This document shows, in pieces, positions 1-8,509 of a stretch of 54,589 nucleotides of DNA. Each line of letters begins with the position of its first letter. Within the stretch, counting starts at the first letter, position 1. Where the stretch lies: assembly GCA_049670505.1 (NCBI GenBank), contig JBATTK010000078.1:1-54589 (forward strand), written 5' to 3'. The translations under genes were made by a program, and so were the position numbers. The notes beneath the pieces are model-generated. The model was not told where the DNA came from. It saw nothing but the letters and a program-made list of their open reading frames with translations, and searched no databases. Source of the DNA: JBATTK01 sp049670505 (GTDB lineage: Bacteria > Bacteroidota > Bacteroidia > Flavobacteriales > Flavobacteriaceae).

Positions 1-1
1 T

Positions 2-301
2 ATCACAACCCATATAAAAGACGAAACATTGGTCCTTGAAAAAACAAAACGAATGAAGGGCAAGGATACCGTAAAAGTTTTTATCTCCCTTAAACAGTTG
101 GATGCGTTGCAGGTAGGTTCAAAGGCATCGGCAGAAACAATGGGTGCGATAACGGGAGCGCATTTAGAGCTTCAATTTAATGATGATAGCATAGGGAAAT
201 TGGAATTATCCTATACATCCGTTACCTGTAAGGCGGCCTCCGGTGCTAGCGTGAAAATAAAAGGGAACAGTGCCGAAATTGATTTCTCCAATAAACAATA
301 A
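2..301 (+). CDS. DUF2807 (putative auto-transporter adhesin, head GIN domain) protein, 3' end only
   Basis: The reading frame is open from the left edge and ends in TAA at 299-301, so only the last 99 codons are visible and the true start lies outside the window. The segment has the repetitive beta-strand character of the GIN/DUF2807 right-handed beta-helix: alternating hydrophobic and polar residues, many Gly/Ala/Ser/Thr, and short runs such as GSKASAETMGAITGAHLEL. DUF2807 proteins are usually exported proteins of unknown function in Bacteroidota. The family call rests on this pattern rather than on catalytic residues. The next gene starts 83 nt downstream on the same strand. Confidence 0.7.
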   Translation: MTTHIKDETLVLEKTKRMKGKDTVKVFISLKQLDALQVGSKASAETMGAITGAHLELQFNDDSIGKLELSYTSVTCKAASGASVKIKGNSAEIDFSNKQ

Positions 302-384
302 TAGGCCATAAACAGTAATCAAAAAACGAGCAGTTTATCAACATCATTCATCAATCAATCATCATCAATCAAAAAACGAACAAC

Positions 385-1074
385 ATGAAATCAATCAAAA
401 AAACAGGAAGAATTGTGGGTCTACTATTTCTATTTATGATACTTACGGGTGCCACAGGCACCTATCTTAGGGGCTTATCGACTTCGCTTATGGAATCTGA
501 AAATTTTCTAAGTACCGTCTTCGAAAATTCAATGCAAATGAAAGTAGCGATCCTTTTGGACCTCATCGCAGGTGCTATTGGTGTTGGCATTTCTATTGCG
601 CTATTCCCAGTTTTAAAACAATTCAAAAAAAGCATAGCGTTTTGGTATTTTGCCTTATGGATTATAGGTTTCACCATCACCATAGCCAGCAATATCACCC
701 ATTTGTCCCTATTGTCCTTAAGTCAGGAATTTGTAAACACGGGTATACCGGATACGGGCTACTTTAAAACTTTAGGTGCCCTTAAGGTAGAAGAATATTA
801 TTGGGCCCATTTTCTTATTCTGATCTTGTATAGCTTGGGCTCCATGGTCTTGTATTCCGCCTTCCTTAAAACACGCTTGATCCCAAGGATTTTGGCCATC
901 TGGTTTATAGTTTCGGTCGGTATCGTCTTTACCGTGTCCTGGTTACAGATTTTCGATTATAGCGTAAGTTTTATGTTCTACGGCCAAAATGGGATACACC
1001 TTATAGTACTTACCCTATGGCTTTTGGTAAAGGGATTCAATCCAAAATACATGGAAAATATCCCAACTACCTAA
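385..1074 (+). CDS. DUF4386 family integral membrane protein
   Basis: This 229-residue protein matches the DUF4386 family of uncharacterised multi-pass membrane proteins. It opens with MKSIKKTGRIVGLLFL. About six hydrophobic segments are visible, near residues 10-28, 53-75, 88-106, 140-160, 168-188 and 202-218, and the family-like LSLLSLSQEF region follows TM3. It is a clear paralogue of the next gene: both share the GRI(V/I)G start, the LIAGAI..GI.IA.. segment, the LSLLSLS(Q/R)E(F/Y) motif and a YWAH motif. The ATG is preceded by the leader AAAAAACGAACAAC, which recurs at 1971. The function is unknown; DUF4386 genes are often near transcriptional regulators or stress genes. Confidence 0.8.
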   Translation: MKSIKKTGRIVGLLFLFMILTGATGTYLRGLSTSLMESENFLSTVFENSMQMKVAILLDLIAGAIGVGISIALFPVLKQFKKSIAFWYFALWIIGFTITIASNITHLSLLSLSQEFVNTGIPDTGYFKTLGALKVEEYYWAHFLILILYSLGSMVLYSAFLKTRLIPRILAIWFIVSVGIVFTVSWLQIFDYSVSFMFYGQNGIHLIVLTLWLLVKGFNPKYMENIPTT

Positions 1075-1123
1075 TTGGATCAACGTTTACAGAACTTCCT
1101 TAAGTATTAACTAGCAATCAGAT

Positions 1124-1140
1124 CCTGAGATAAAATCAGG
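1124..1140. repeat. Small inverted repeat in the leader of the second DUF4386 gene, REP-like
   Basis: CCTGA (1124-1128) and TCAGG (1136-1140) form perfect 5-bp arms around GATAAAA, 18 nt upstream of the ATG at 1158. The sequence resembles the widely dispersed ATCCTGAAATAAATTCAGGAT type of REP-like palindrome. A close relative sits at 1935-1953 in front of the DUF2306 gene. It could instead be an operator or a leader hairpin. Confidence 0.45.
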
Positions 1141-1157
1141 GCAAAAAACAAATAATC

Positions 1158-1856
1158 ATGAATACAGGCAAGCACAGCGGAAGAATTATAGGAGCACTCC
1201 TTCTTTTACAACTCGTCCTTGGGATTTTGATCAATCAGTATCTATTGGGGCCACTTACTTTTGCTTCGGATTTCCTGACTCAAATTTCGTTGCATACCAC
1301 ACAAGTGGGCATAGGGGTATTGATGAGTTTGATCGCCGGTGCAATTTCTATTGGGATAGCGGTTATGCTATTGCCCCGGTTCCAAAATCAAAACCCTGGA
1401 CTTAGTCTGTGGTACCTAGGGTTTACCATCATAAGTTTTGCCGTAACGGTACTAGACAACATAAGTGTGTTATCCCTATTATCCTTAAGTAGAGAATACC
1501 TAGCGGTAGGCGCGGAAGCGTCATCGGCCTATTTTGAAACCTTGGGGGCTTTAACAAAAGGGACCCGCTATTGGGCACATATCATGAATTTGTTTGTGGC
1601 GGGCTTTTCCCTTTCTGCTTTTTTCTACTTGTTTTATGTATCAAAACTGGTCGCGAGATTTATTTCCGTTCTGGGAATCATTGGCGTTGCATCTATGTTA
1701 GCGGCAGTTCTATTGTTATTTTTTGGCCAACCCATGTCCATGCTATTGTATCTGCCGTTGGCCGTGGCGACGCTTTTGTTGGCCCTTGCGTTGCTTATCA
1801 AAGGGTTTCCCTTATCGTATTCCGATTCCAAAGGAACACTGAACCACGGAAACTAA
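1158..1856 (+). CDS. DUF4386 family integral membrane protein, second paralogue
   Basis: This 232-residue multi-pass membrane protein is paralogous to the gene at 385-1074. It has the same order of motifs: GRIIG at the N-terminus, LIAGAISIGIAV, LSLLSLSREY, YWAH and a C-terminal LIKGF. About six transmembrane segments are evident, and there are no obvious catalytic residues. The separation of 83 nt from the upstream gene and the copied leader suggest tandem duplication of a gene with its 5' region. The biochemical function is unknown. Confidence 0.8.
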   Translation: MNTGKHSGRIIGALLLLQLVLGILINQYLLGPLTFASDFLTQISLHTTQVGIGVLMSLIAGAISIGIAVMLLPRFQNQNPGLSLWYLGFTIISFAVTVLDNISVLSLLSLSREYLAVGAEASSAYFETLGALTKGTRYWAHIMNLFVAGFSLSAFFYLFYVSKLVARFISVLGIIGVASMLAAVLLLFFGQPMSMLLYLPLAVATLLLALALLIKGFPLSYSDSKGTLNHGN

Positions 1857-1934
1857 GCTGTAGGGCCATGTATAGACCATACTTCATCACTATGGTTTTA
1901 TAAACGTAAAAACTATTTAGCATCATCAATCAGA

Positions 1935-1953
1935 CCTTGAAATAAATTCAGGG
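1935..1953. repeat. Small inverted repeat in the leader of the DUF2306 gene, REP-like
   Basis: CCTTGAA (1935-1941) and TTCAGGG (1947-1953) are inverted repeats with one mismatch around a 5-nt centre, 17 nt before the ATG at 1971. It is clearly related to the palindrome at 1124-1140; both are preceded by AATCAGA and followed by GCAAAAAA. The shared flanks suggest a duplicated leader rather than independent insertions. Confidence 0.45.
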
Positions 1954-1970
1954 CAAAAAAAACGAACAAC

Positions 1971-2804
1971 ATGAAATCAACACATCGTATCATCAGTACC
2001 TTAAAAAGTCCGCTTACCATAGCGGACAAAACCTTGAACACCACAGCGACACTTTGGTTCCTAGTGGCGGTGGCCGGCCAATGGCTTTTTGCTTATTACA
2101 TTATGGTTTTTTATGGCGGCAATGCCGTGCAAGGCGATTGGGCGGCTTGGACCCAGCGCATGATCCATGGAATTATAGCGGGAGACCTCGTTGGGAATAT
2201 TGCAGTAATCCTGCATATCTTTCTGGCCTTCGTCATCACCGTTGGGGGGCCATTGCAGTTGATTCCTCAGATTCGGAAACACTTCCCCAAATTTCATCGT
2301 TGGAACGGGCGACTTTATATTTTGACCGCTATTCTAATTAGTTTGGGCGCACTTTATATGGTATGGAGCAGGGAGGCCATTGTAGGAGGCCTTTTTGGTC
2401 AGATTGCCATTTCGGGAAATGCATTTCTTATTGTGTTCTTTGCGGTTTTCGCCCTACGAACGGCCTTTGCCTGTAATTTTATGGCACATCGCCGTTGGGC
2501 CCTTCGCCTTTTTATGGTGGCAAGCGGGGTCTGGTTTTTCCGGATCGGTTTTGGGCTATGGATTTTCTTGAACGGGGGCTCCGCTCCCGGTTCTACCCAG
2601 GATCTTACCGGACCTTTTGATATGTTCCTGTATTTCGCTAATTACCTTTTGCCCTTGGTTTTTTTGGAGCTCTATTTTATAAGCCAGGATAAGGCCAACA
2701 CATTGGGCAAACTTGCTATGGCGGCGCTATTACTTGTCTTAACTTGCCTATTGGGTGCTGGCATCTTTATGGCCGCCCAGATCTTTTGGTTGCCCCATCT
2801 CTAA
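1971..2804 (+). CDS. DUF2306 domain-containing membrane protein
   Basis: This 277-residue protein has about seven hydrophobic segments. It carries the characteristic DUF2306 core: HRWNGRLY (about residue 105), then a membrane segment, then an MAHRRWALRLFMV motif (about residue 173) and a conserved aromatic-rich segment VWFFRIGFGLW. The conserved His/Arg/Trp pairs between helices define the family, whose function is not established. It follows the two DUF4386 genes on the same strand with a similar leader, so the three may be co-regulated. The last codon and stop lie inside a 7-bp hairpin at 2796-2814. Confidence 0.8.
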   Translation: MKSTHRIISTLKSPLTIADKTLNTTATLWFLVAVAGQWLFAYYIMVFYGGNAVQGDWAAWTQRMIHGIIAGDLVGNIAVILHIFLAFVITVGGPLQLIPQIRKHFPKFHRWNGRLYILTAILISLGALYMVWSREAIVGGLFGQIAISGNAFLIVFFAVFALRTAFACNFMAHRRWALRLFMVASGVWFFRIGFGLWIFLNGGSAPGSTQDLTGPFDMFLYFANYLLPLVFLELYFISQDKANTLGKLAMAALLLVLTCLLGAGIFMAAQIFWLPHL

Positions 2805-2814
2805 AAAAGAGATG
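2796..2814 (+). other. Hairpin over the stop codon of the DUF2306 gene
   Basis: CATCTCT (2796-2802) and AGAGATG (2808-2814) are perfect 7-bp complementary arms around AAAAA. The loop includes part of the TAA stop (2802-2804). There is no T-tract after it, so it is not a standard intrinsic terminator. It may limit mRNA decay or be chance. Confidence 0.3.
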
Positions 2815-2990
2815 CTATGTAGGCCGGGCAATTCTTAAAGAAAAGTAAAACCTGCTTCGTGTTTGTAACAAAACTCCTTAATAATCTACCTACAAACAAG
2901 CAACTCGTTTAGTCCATCACAGTTATTTAGATTGTAAACATCAATAGCAAGTAGCCCTTAAAATAAATTCATCATCTAAAAATCAAAAAA

Positions 2991-4172
2991 ATGAACAGTC
3001 TTAGCATAGATAATCCAAACCATAAGCAGAAAGATGAACTAGAACTGGTACAAGATGCCCTGTACAAAGCCGAAAAGAGCAAGGACTACGAAGCTTTTTA
3101 TAATTTTCTAAAAACAGCGAGCTTGCCTTTTATACCGTGCTATGAAAAAAATGCCCAAATAGTACACCAAGAGTGCTTCACTACCCTACATAAGATAGGC
3201 GAGCTATCCATTCCCGTATCCGTTGCGCTATCCATGCATTATTACGTACTGGCCTCATTAGCCTCGTATCCATTTTCAAAAACAAGCAAGGAATATTGGA
3301 AAAGGGAAATGCTATTGCATAAAATCAAAAAGGAACGCTTGTTTATTGCCAATACGGGATCGGTGCGCACTTATACCGATGCTTCCGGAAGCAAAAGTAT
3401 TCTGGCCGAAAAAGCAAACGGGGGATTTATTATTAATGGCGAAGCCCCCTTTATGTCCTTGGCCGGTATAGCTAATTATTTGGTCTTTACTGCCCTGCTT
3501 CCCAAAGGTAACAAGGCAGTGTTTTTTGTGCCTACCGCTACGGATGGCATACAATTTCAGGACTCCGCCTTCGGTGATATCATGACGGGATCCTTTACAA
3601 AAGCGGTTAAATTCAAAAATCTATATGTGGATAACGCTCATGTGATGACCTTGGATGCTACCGAGGAGGTCCAATGCGAAATACTCATTTACCAACGATC
3701 ATGGTTTCAGGCCTTGGTCCCCGGACCCTATTTGGGCGCAGCGCATCGCGTAATTATGGATTTGAAAAGTTTCTCTCATAAAAAAATAAAGAACGGGAAA
3801 AAACTATCGGAATCCGAAAGTTTCATAAGCAGTATGGGGGAGCTACAAATGAAGTATAAGGCGGCCTATCATTCCTGCGAACATGCAGGGACTTCTATTG
3901 CAAACTTTAAAAAAGGAGATGAAACAAGCTTGGAAAAGATGTTCCACACTTCTGTGCTGGCCAAGTACTTTTCTACCCATTTTGCCGAGGAAATCGTTAC
4001 GCAAGCCAGATTTCTGATGGGTTCCCAGTTTTTGGCCCCCAACGCCCTTACTGCCAAAATCTATAAAGAAATTGTATTTGGCTCCCTACAACCGATGACC
4101 GATCAAGATATTAAGGATTATTTTGGGAAAGCGGCACTGGCCCAGAAAATTCAAGGGCAGTTCATACACTAA
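2991..4172 (+). CDS. Acyl-CoA dehydrogenase-like flavoprotein
   Basis: This 393-residue protein has the acyl-CoA dehydrogenase layout. An alpha-helical N-terminal part (about 10-110) is followed by a beta-domain (about 115-215) with NTGSVRTYTDASG, a GGFIINGEAPFMS strand pair typical of the substrate/FAD-contacting sheet, and a C-terminal helical bundle (about 235-390). I cannot point to the catalytic Glu with confidence, so it may belong to the HpaB/DszC-like monooxygenase or another divergent branch. It is separated by 186 nt from the DUF2306 gene and is convergent with the lactonase gene 40 nt downstream. The substrate is unknown. Confidence 0.7.
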   Translation: MNSLSIDNPNHKQKDELELVQDALYKAEKSKDYEAFYNFLKTASLPFIPCYEKNAQIVHQECFTTLHKIGELSIPVSVALSMHYYVLASLASYPFSKTSKEYWKREMLLHKIKKERLFIANTGSVRTYTDASGSKSILAEKANGGFIINGEAPFMSLAGIANYLVFTALLPKGNKAVFFVPTATDGIQFQDSAFGDIMTGSFTKAVKFKNLYVDNAHVMTLDATEEVQCEILIYQRSWFQALVPGPYLGAAHRVIMDLKSFSHKKIKNGKKLSESESFISSMGELQMKYKAAYHSCEHAGTSIANFKKGDETSLEKMFHTSVLAKYFSTHFAEEIVTQARFLMGSQFLAPNALTAKIYKEIVFGSLQPMTDQDIKDYFGKAALAQKIQGQFIH

Positions 4173-4212
4173 AGTCCTTCTTAACCGGATTTGCATTTAA
4201 CAGGTCGCCAGC

Positions 4213-5322
4213 TTAGAAATCCAAAAACTCCAAACAGACCGGATCGGGCAATGCTGTTTCGTATAAAAAATGTAACGTTCCATTCTGGACATCCCTCTTA
4301 AAAACACAGATGTTATCACTTTTTTGATTCGCTACCAAAAGAAAATTGCCCGTGGGGTCCAAGGTAAAATTCCGTGGCCAGTTTCCATGTACACTTTCCC
4401 TTCCTACCAAAGTCAATCGTCCGGTACGCTGATCCACTTTAAAAATAACAATAGTATTTTCACCCCTATTGGAGCCATATAGAAACTTACCGTCTTTGGA
4501 AAGGTGAATATCCGCACAAAAGCTTTCCCCTGTAAAAAGAGGATCCAAGGTGCTTTGCGTCTCCAGTTCGGCATACTTCCCTTCTCTGTTCTTTTGGAAA
4601 ACGGTCAGGGTAGCATTCAACTCATTGATCACGTACAGAAATTTACCCGCTGTACCAAAGGTAAAATGCCTTGGACCCGCTTTTTCCGGTAGCGAAATAG
4701 AGGTCTGTTCCGCGGGGACAAACCTTTCCTCCTTTAGTATATATCGTTTTACGGCATCTAGGCCCAAATCCGCCACAAAAAGTCCATCTGCCGTAAATTG
4801 GGCAGCATGTGCATGGGCCTTTTTTATCGTATCTAAAAGGGTATGGTCCAAAAGCTGCTTGCCGGGCAACAATTTACCGGCATCTGTCCGTTTAAAAATG
4901 GAAGTACTTCCCCCACTATAATTGGAAACAGCCAAAAAATCGCCCTTTTCCGAAATACCAATATGACACGGATGCGCTCCCCCAGTGGCCATGGTATGTA
5001 TAGGGGTCAGTTTCCCTTTTTCTATCACAAAGGCGGTTACCGCCCCACTTAGACTATCATAAGTATCGGTTTCCTGTACCGCATACAGGTATTTTTTACG
5101 AGGGGAAATTTTCAAAAAGGAAGGATTGTCCAAAACGGCAGCTAAGCGTTTATGCGTTAATTCGCCCGTATCCGGATTAAAGGAATACACATATATGCCT
5201 TCGCTAGTATTATCAGTATAAGTCCCTACAAACAAGGTATGCATTTTCATGGATTTTGTTTTTTCCCCACAACTAAGGACACACAAGGAACAAAGTAGGA
5301 CGATGGCATATCGTTTTTTCAT
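4213..5322 (-). CDS. Lactonase family beta-propeller lipoprotein (6-phosphogluconolactonase-like fold)
   Basis: This 369-residue protein starts with a lipoprotein signal peptide (lipobox VLSC, Cys18). It continues as a seven-bladed propeller of the YbhE/Pgl-type lactonase family, with FVGTYTDN, DNPSFLKISPRKKYLYAVQE, GGAHPCHIGISEKGDFLAVSNYSGG and ARK/GPRHFTF-like blade repeats. Members hydrolyse sugar lactones or act as muconate-cyclising enzymes; as a lipoprotein this one would work in the periplasm or at the surface, not in the cytosolic pentose phosphate pathway. It is transcribed away from an AraC-type gene with a strong inverted repeat between them. A sugar dehydrogenase that could make lactones lies about 1.4 kb away. 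Confidence 0.85.
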   Translation of the reverse strand: MKKRYAIVLLCSLCVLSCGEKTKSMKMHTLFVGTYTDNTSEGIYVYSFNPDTGELTHKRLAAVLDNPSFLKISPRKKYLYAVQETDTYDSLSGAVTAFVIEKGKLTPIHTMATGGAHPCHIGISEKGDFLAVSNYSGGSTSIFKRTDAGKLLPGKQLLDHTLLDTIKKAHAHAAQFTADGLFVADLGLDAVKRYILKEERFVPAEQTSISLPEKAGPRHFTFGTAGKFLYVINELNATLTVFQKNREGKYAELETQSTLDPLFTGESFCADIHLSKDGKFLYGSNRGENTIVIFKVDQRTGRLTLVGRESVHGNWPRNFTLDPTGNFLLVANQKSDNICVFKRDVQNGTLHFLYETALPDPVCLEFLDF

Positions 5323-5364
5323 CTGTTTACATTTATTGTCTTTTAATGGTCAGATGTAACCTTT

Positions 5365-5414
5365 GATGATTAAAATAATCATTCCCCGTGTGTTTAATAA
5401 TTATTTTAATCATG
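5365..5414. promoter_or_regulatory. Long inverted repeat in the lactonase/AraC divergent intergenic region
   Basis: The 19-mers at 5365-5383 and 5396-5414 are inverted copies of each other at 17 of 19 positions, with a 12-nt spacer. The left arm contains its own palindrome, ATGATTA-AAA-TAATCAT. It lies 43-92 nt upstream of the lactonase start and about 240 nt upstream of the AraC gene, so it is a candidate operator or 5'-UTR hairpin for the lactonase gene. The rest of the 329-nt intergenic region (5323-5651) shows no credible gene. Confidence 0.5.
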
Positions 5415-5651
5415 CCGGTTTCATTTGCTGGTGTATGAATCCTAAAAGTAAGAACTAAAAAAAGACTTCGGCCGTTTCCAATAGAAAAAAACTTAATCAG
5501 CCCGGCTAACAAAAAGTATTGTGAACAATTCCCAAGGAAAGCATTCATTCTGGTATACGTTAATAGTGGTAAGAAAATTCACTGAAGGGAAAGCAATCTA
5601 TATACCTCCTTTGATTCATAAATTTCAAAAGATTCTTCCTATTTTTAACCC

Positions 5652-6665
5652 ATGTCTACCCAAAGCCTTATCCTTGTTCTAAGTAGTTTGGGCCTTGCCC
5701 AAGCCTTATTCCTGTGCTTCTACCTTTTTACGCTCAAAAAAGGGAATCGCAGGGCCAATGCCTTTCTTGCGCTGATGCTTTTAGGATTGACCATTCGTAT
5801 TGGCAAGTCGGTCTTAAATGTATATCTGGTACTGGAGCCATGGCAACGCAATTTGGGATTATCCGGTATTTTAATAGTAGGCCCATTTTTATGGTTCTAT
5901 GGGCGGCTCCTTTTGGGGAGGGAGAAAAGGTTGGGCCCAAAAAACGGGCTACATTTACTGCCATTTGGGCTTTTTGTTCTCTTATGTGCTTATATTCCCA
6001 ATACCCATAATTTCATCTCCTATGGTATTTACATTATGGTCTTTACCCATTTGGCCTCTTACATCCTTATATCCACAAAACTCCTTTTGAAGCATAGAAC
6101 ATATACCGGCAAACAGCTATGGGCCTGGTACCGTAATCTTATCTTTGGAGTTGGCCTGGTCTGGTTGTTTTATATGGGCCATTTGTCAGGAATATTCCCT
6201 TTTTATATCGGAGGTGCTATTTTCTTTTCCCTCTTGGTCTACATCCTATCCTTTTTACTGTTAAAAAAACCAGTGTTTACGTTAGAAAAATATCGTAATT
6301 CCACTATAGACATCCATACATCCCAAAGGCATATACAACGTATTAAAAATCTGTTCAAAGAAGAGCATAGCTATCTAAACAATGATCTTAACCTAAACCA
6401 AGTAGCAGAAAAACTGAGTATCTCCCCACGGGAACTCTCCCAGGTCATCAATGAAAATGAACATAAGAATTTTTCCGAATTTGTAAATGGGTATCGGATT
6501 CAAAAAGCCAAAAGATTATTGGTAGACCCTGGTTACGCCCAAGAGAAAATCGCCACTATAGCCTATGACTGTGGTTTTGGCAATGTTACTTCCTTTAATT
6601 TAGCCTTTAAGGCCGAGACCGAATCCACCCCTTCCCAATACCGGAACAAATTTAGCCTTGCTTAA
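5652..6665 (+). CDS. AraC family transcriptional regulator with membrane-spanning N-terminal half
   Basis: This is a 337-residue protein. Residues 1-210 hold about seven hydrophobic segments (for example near 5-25, 36-55, 70-88, 100-117, 125-148, 160-180, 185-208). Residues about 230-337 form an AraC-type DNA-binding domain with two helix-turn-helix units: LNQVAEKLSISPRELSQVIN, then IATIAYDCGFGNVTSFNLAFK and the terminal TPSQYR motif. This 7TM-AraC architecture is common in Bacteroidota and probably senses a membrane or periplasmic signal. The neighbouring lactonase and sugar dehydrogenase genes are plausible targets. The ligand is unknown. Confidence 0.88.
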   Translation: MSTQSLILVLSSLGLAQALFLCFYLFTLKKGNRRANAFLALMLLGLTIRIGKSVLNVYLVLEPWQRNLGLSGILIVGPFLWFYGRLLLGREKRLGPKNGLHLLPFGLFVLLCAYIPNTHNFISYGIYIMVFTHLASYILISTKLLLKHRTYTGKQLWAWYRNLIFGVGLVWLFYMGHLSGIFPFYIGGAIFFSLLVYILSFLLLKKPVFTLEKYRNSTIDIHTSQRHIQRIKNLFKEEHSYLNNDLNLNQVAEKLSISPRELSQVINENEHKNFSEFVNGYRIQKAKRLLVDPGYAQEKIATIAYDCGFGNVTSFNLAFKAETESTPSQYRNKFSLA

Positions 6666-6742
6666 CTTTTTCTTTTAAACAATCATGATTTTTAAAAGGA
6701 ATCCTGATCGGTTTTTACATTTTTGGGGGAAAGTAAACGTTC

Positions 6743-7897
6743 ATGAAAAAATTACTTCTTCTCCCTTTGATAGTAGTGACAGCTTGCCAGCCAAATCCTA
6801 AATCAAAACCCCTAGTCACGGTGGTTCCCGTTAAGGAAACGATTATGGACGGTTTTAAACATCCTTGGAGTATGGCCTTTTTGTCCGAAGAGGAGGCCTT
6901 GGTCTCGGAAAAGGAGGGCGATCTCCTCCGCGTGAACCTTATCAGCAAGGAAAAACATCGTATCAAAGGTTTTCCAGAGGACCTTACCGATAGTATCAAG
7001 GTACTTTGGCGGGGAGACAATTCCGGTATTTTTGAGGTGCTTACCGATCCTGGCTTCAAAGAAAACCATACGGTATATATCTCCTATGCGGCCAAAAGAA
7101 TTACGCAAGGAAGTACCACAAAGGTGATCAGCGCCATTTTACAAAATGATTCCCTTACCCAAATCCAAACAATTCTGGAGGCCGATCCATTCACCCGGGA
7201 GTACCATCATTATGGTGGGGGAATGACCTTTGGAACAGATGGCAAACTATACATCACCATTGGGGAGCGCCTCTTTTGGGAAAAAGACGAACCGCCTACG
7301 ATTCCAATAGCCCAGGACGTGACCGATAAAAGAGGCAAAATCTATCGCCTTAACCCGAATGGCAGCATCCCGGAAGATAATCCTGATTTTGGCCCGAACG
7401 CAGTTCCCGGACTGTACGCCCTTGGCATACGTGCAGCACAAGGTATTACGGTAGAACCTAAAACGGGAAAACTTTGGTTCAGCGAACATGGTACCATACA
7501 AGGCGATGAAATCAACCTATTGCAGGCGGGGGCAAATTATGGGTGGCCCAACGTAACCTCCGGAAAACTTAGGAGCAAGGAGTACAAACCCCCGACCATA
7601 GAAGGTACAACCTTTACAGCTCCCATTTGGTATTGGTTGCAAACGGTAGCACCTACCGGACTCAGCTTTTATACCGGGGACGAATTTCCGTTGTGGAAGG
7701 ATAACCTTATCGTTCCCGGGCTATCCGGAGGGAGCCTTTGGCGGTTTCGGTTGGAAGGTGAAACGGTTAAAAGTGTGGAGGAACTATTTGTGGACGACCG
7801 TGTCCGCTCCCGAAAAACGGTTCAAAGTCCGGATGGAAAATTGTATCTCTTGACAGATGAAGATGATGGAAAAATAATTAGAATAAAAGCACAATAA
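6743..7897 (+). CDS. PQQ-dependent sugar dehydrogenase-type lipoprotein (soluble glucose dehydrogenase family)
   Basis: This 384-residue protein has a short lipoprotein signal (VTAC, Cys15). It then has the sGDH/Hhip-type beta-propeller: HPWSMAFLSEEEALVSEKEG, YHHYGGGMTFGTDGKLYITIGER, an RLNPNGSIPEDNP strand and WFSEHGTIQGDEINLLQAGANYGWP. The EHG.QGDE and GANYGWP motifs are hallmarks of the glucose/sorbosone dehydrogenase family (PF07995), which oxidises aldose sugars to lactones with PQQ and calcium. No PQQ biosynthesis genes are in the window. It begins 77 nt after the AraC gene on the same strand and is followed 32 nt later by a small NTF2-like gene. Confidence 0.87.
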   Translation: MKKLLLLPLIVVTACQPNPKSKPLVTVVPVKETIMDGFKHPWSMAFLSEEEALVSEKEGDLLRVNLISKEKHRIKGFPEDLTDSIKVLWRGDNSGIFEVLTDPGFKENHTVYISYAAKRITQGSTTKVISAILQNDSLTQIQTILEADPFTREYHHYGGGMTFGTDGKLYITIGERLFWEKDEPPTIPIAQDVTDKRGKIYRLNPNGSIPEDNPDFGPNAVPGLYALGIRAAQGITVEPKTGKLWFSEHGTIQGDEINLLQAGANYGWPNVTSGKLRSKEYKPPTIEGTTFTAPIWYWLQTVAPTGLSFYTGDEFPLWKDNLIVPGLSGGSLWRFRLEGETVKSVEELFVDDRVRSRKTVQSPDGKLYLLTDEDDGKIIRIKAQ

Positions 7898-7929
7898 ACG
7901 AATGGACGTAACCCTATAAGTATACACTC

Positions 7930-8358
7930 ATGAAAATATATCTTTTAGCTCTATTATCTTTCATTGTTAGCGCTGTAATGAACGCTCAATCCGAGGAAAG
8001 TTTAATTCGAGCTACATTACAGCAATACATTGATGGTACTTCTTATAACAATCCGGGACTTATTAAAGAGGCCTTTTATAAGGATGCAGATTTATTCCTA
8101 TCCAAAAAAGACCAAGAAGTATGGATAGTCCCTGTTCTAGAATACTGCGGTTTTTTTGAAAAGCGTGAAAAAGGAAAGTTCAATGGAAGAACGGGAAACA
8201 TACTCACTATTGATCAGGAAAACGATATTGCCATGGCCAAAGCGGAAATTTTGATTCCTTCCAGAAATTTAAGATATATTGACATATTCCTCCTAAAAAG
8301 AATCAATGGGCATTGGAAAATTATAAGCAAAGCGGCTACTTTGGTTCCCGAAGAATAA
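7930..8358 (+). CDS. Secreted NTF2-like / putative lumazine-binding family protein
   Basis: This 142-residue protein has a signal peptide (residues 1-20, ending VMNAQ) followed by one cone-shaped alpha+beta NTF2/SnoaL-like domain. The domain shows the opening helix ESLIRATLQQYIDGTSYNN, the FYKDADLFL strand and the closing HWKIISKAATLVPEE strand. Bacteroidota carry many exported copies of this fold annotated as nuclear transport factor 2 family or lumazine-binding; the ligand is usually unknown. It lies 32 nt after the sugar dehydrogenase on the same strand and is probably co-transcribed. It is convergent with the MATE gene. Confidence 0.75.
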   Translation: MKIYLLALLSFIVSAVMNAQSEESLIRATLQQYIDGTSYNNPGLIKEAFYKDADLFLSKKDQEVWIVPVLEYCGFFEKREKGKFNGRTGNILTIDQENDIAMAKAEILIPSRNLRYIDIFLLKRINGHWKIISKAATLVPEE

Positions 8359-8509
8359 TATCCGGTTACCATCGGCCTATACATTTGTTACGGGAACAGG
8401 AAATCCACTCTTTCGGTTCTCCATCATGGTGGACGGTAAGCTGTAAAAAAGGCCGACAATGTATCCCCATTGAAAAGGCAAAAAGAGCCCCCAGAACATG
8501 CTTGGTCTG

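Noticed and set aside
5333..5548. A 71-codon minus-strand frame upstream of the lactonase gene
   Set aside because: It crosses the long inverted repeat and shows no family; it is better explained as promoter DNA.
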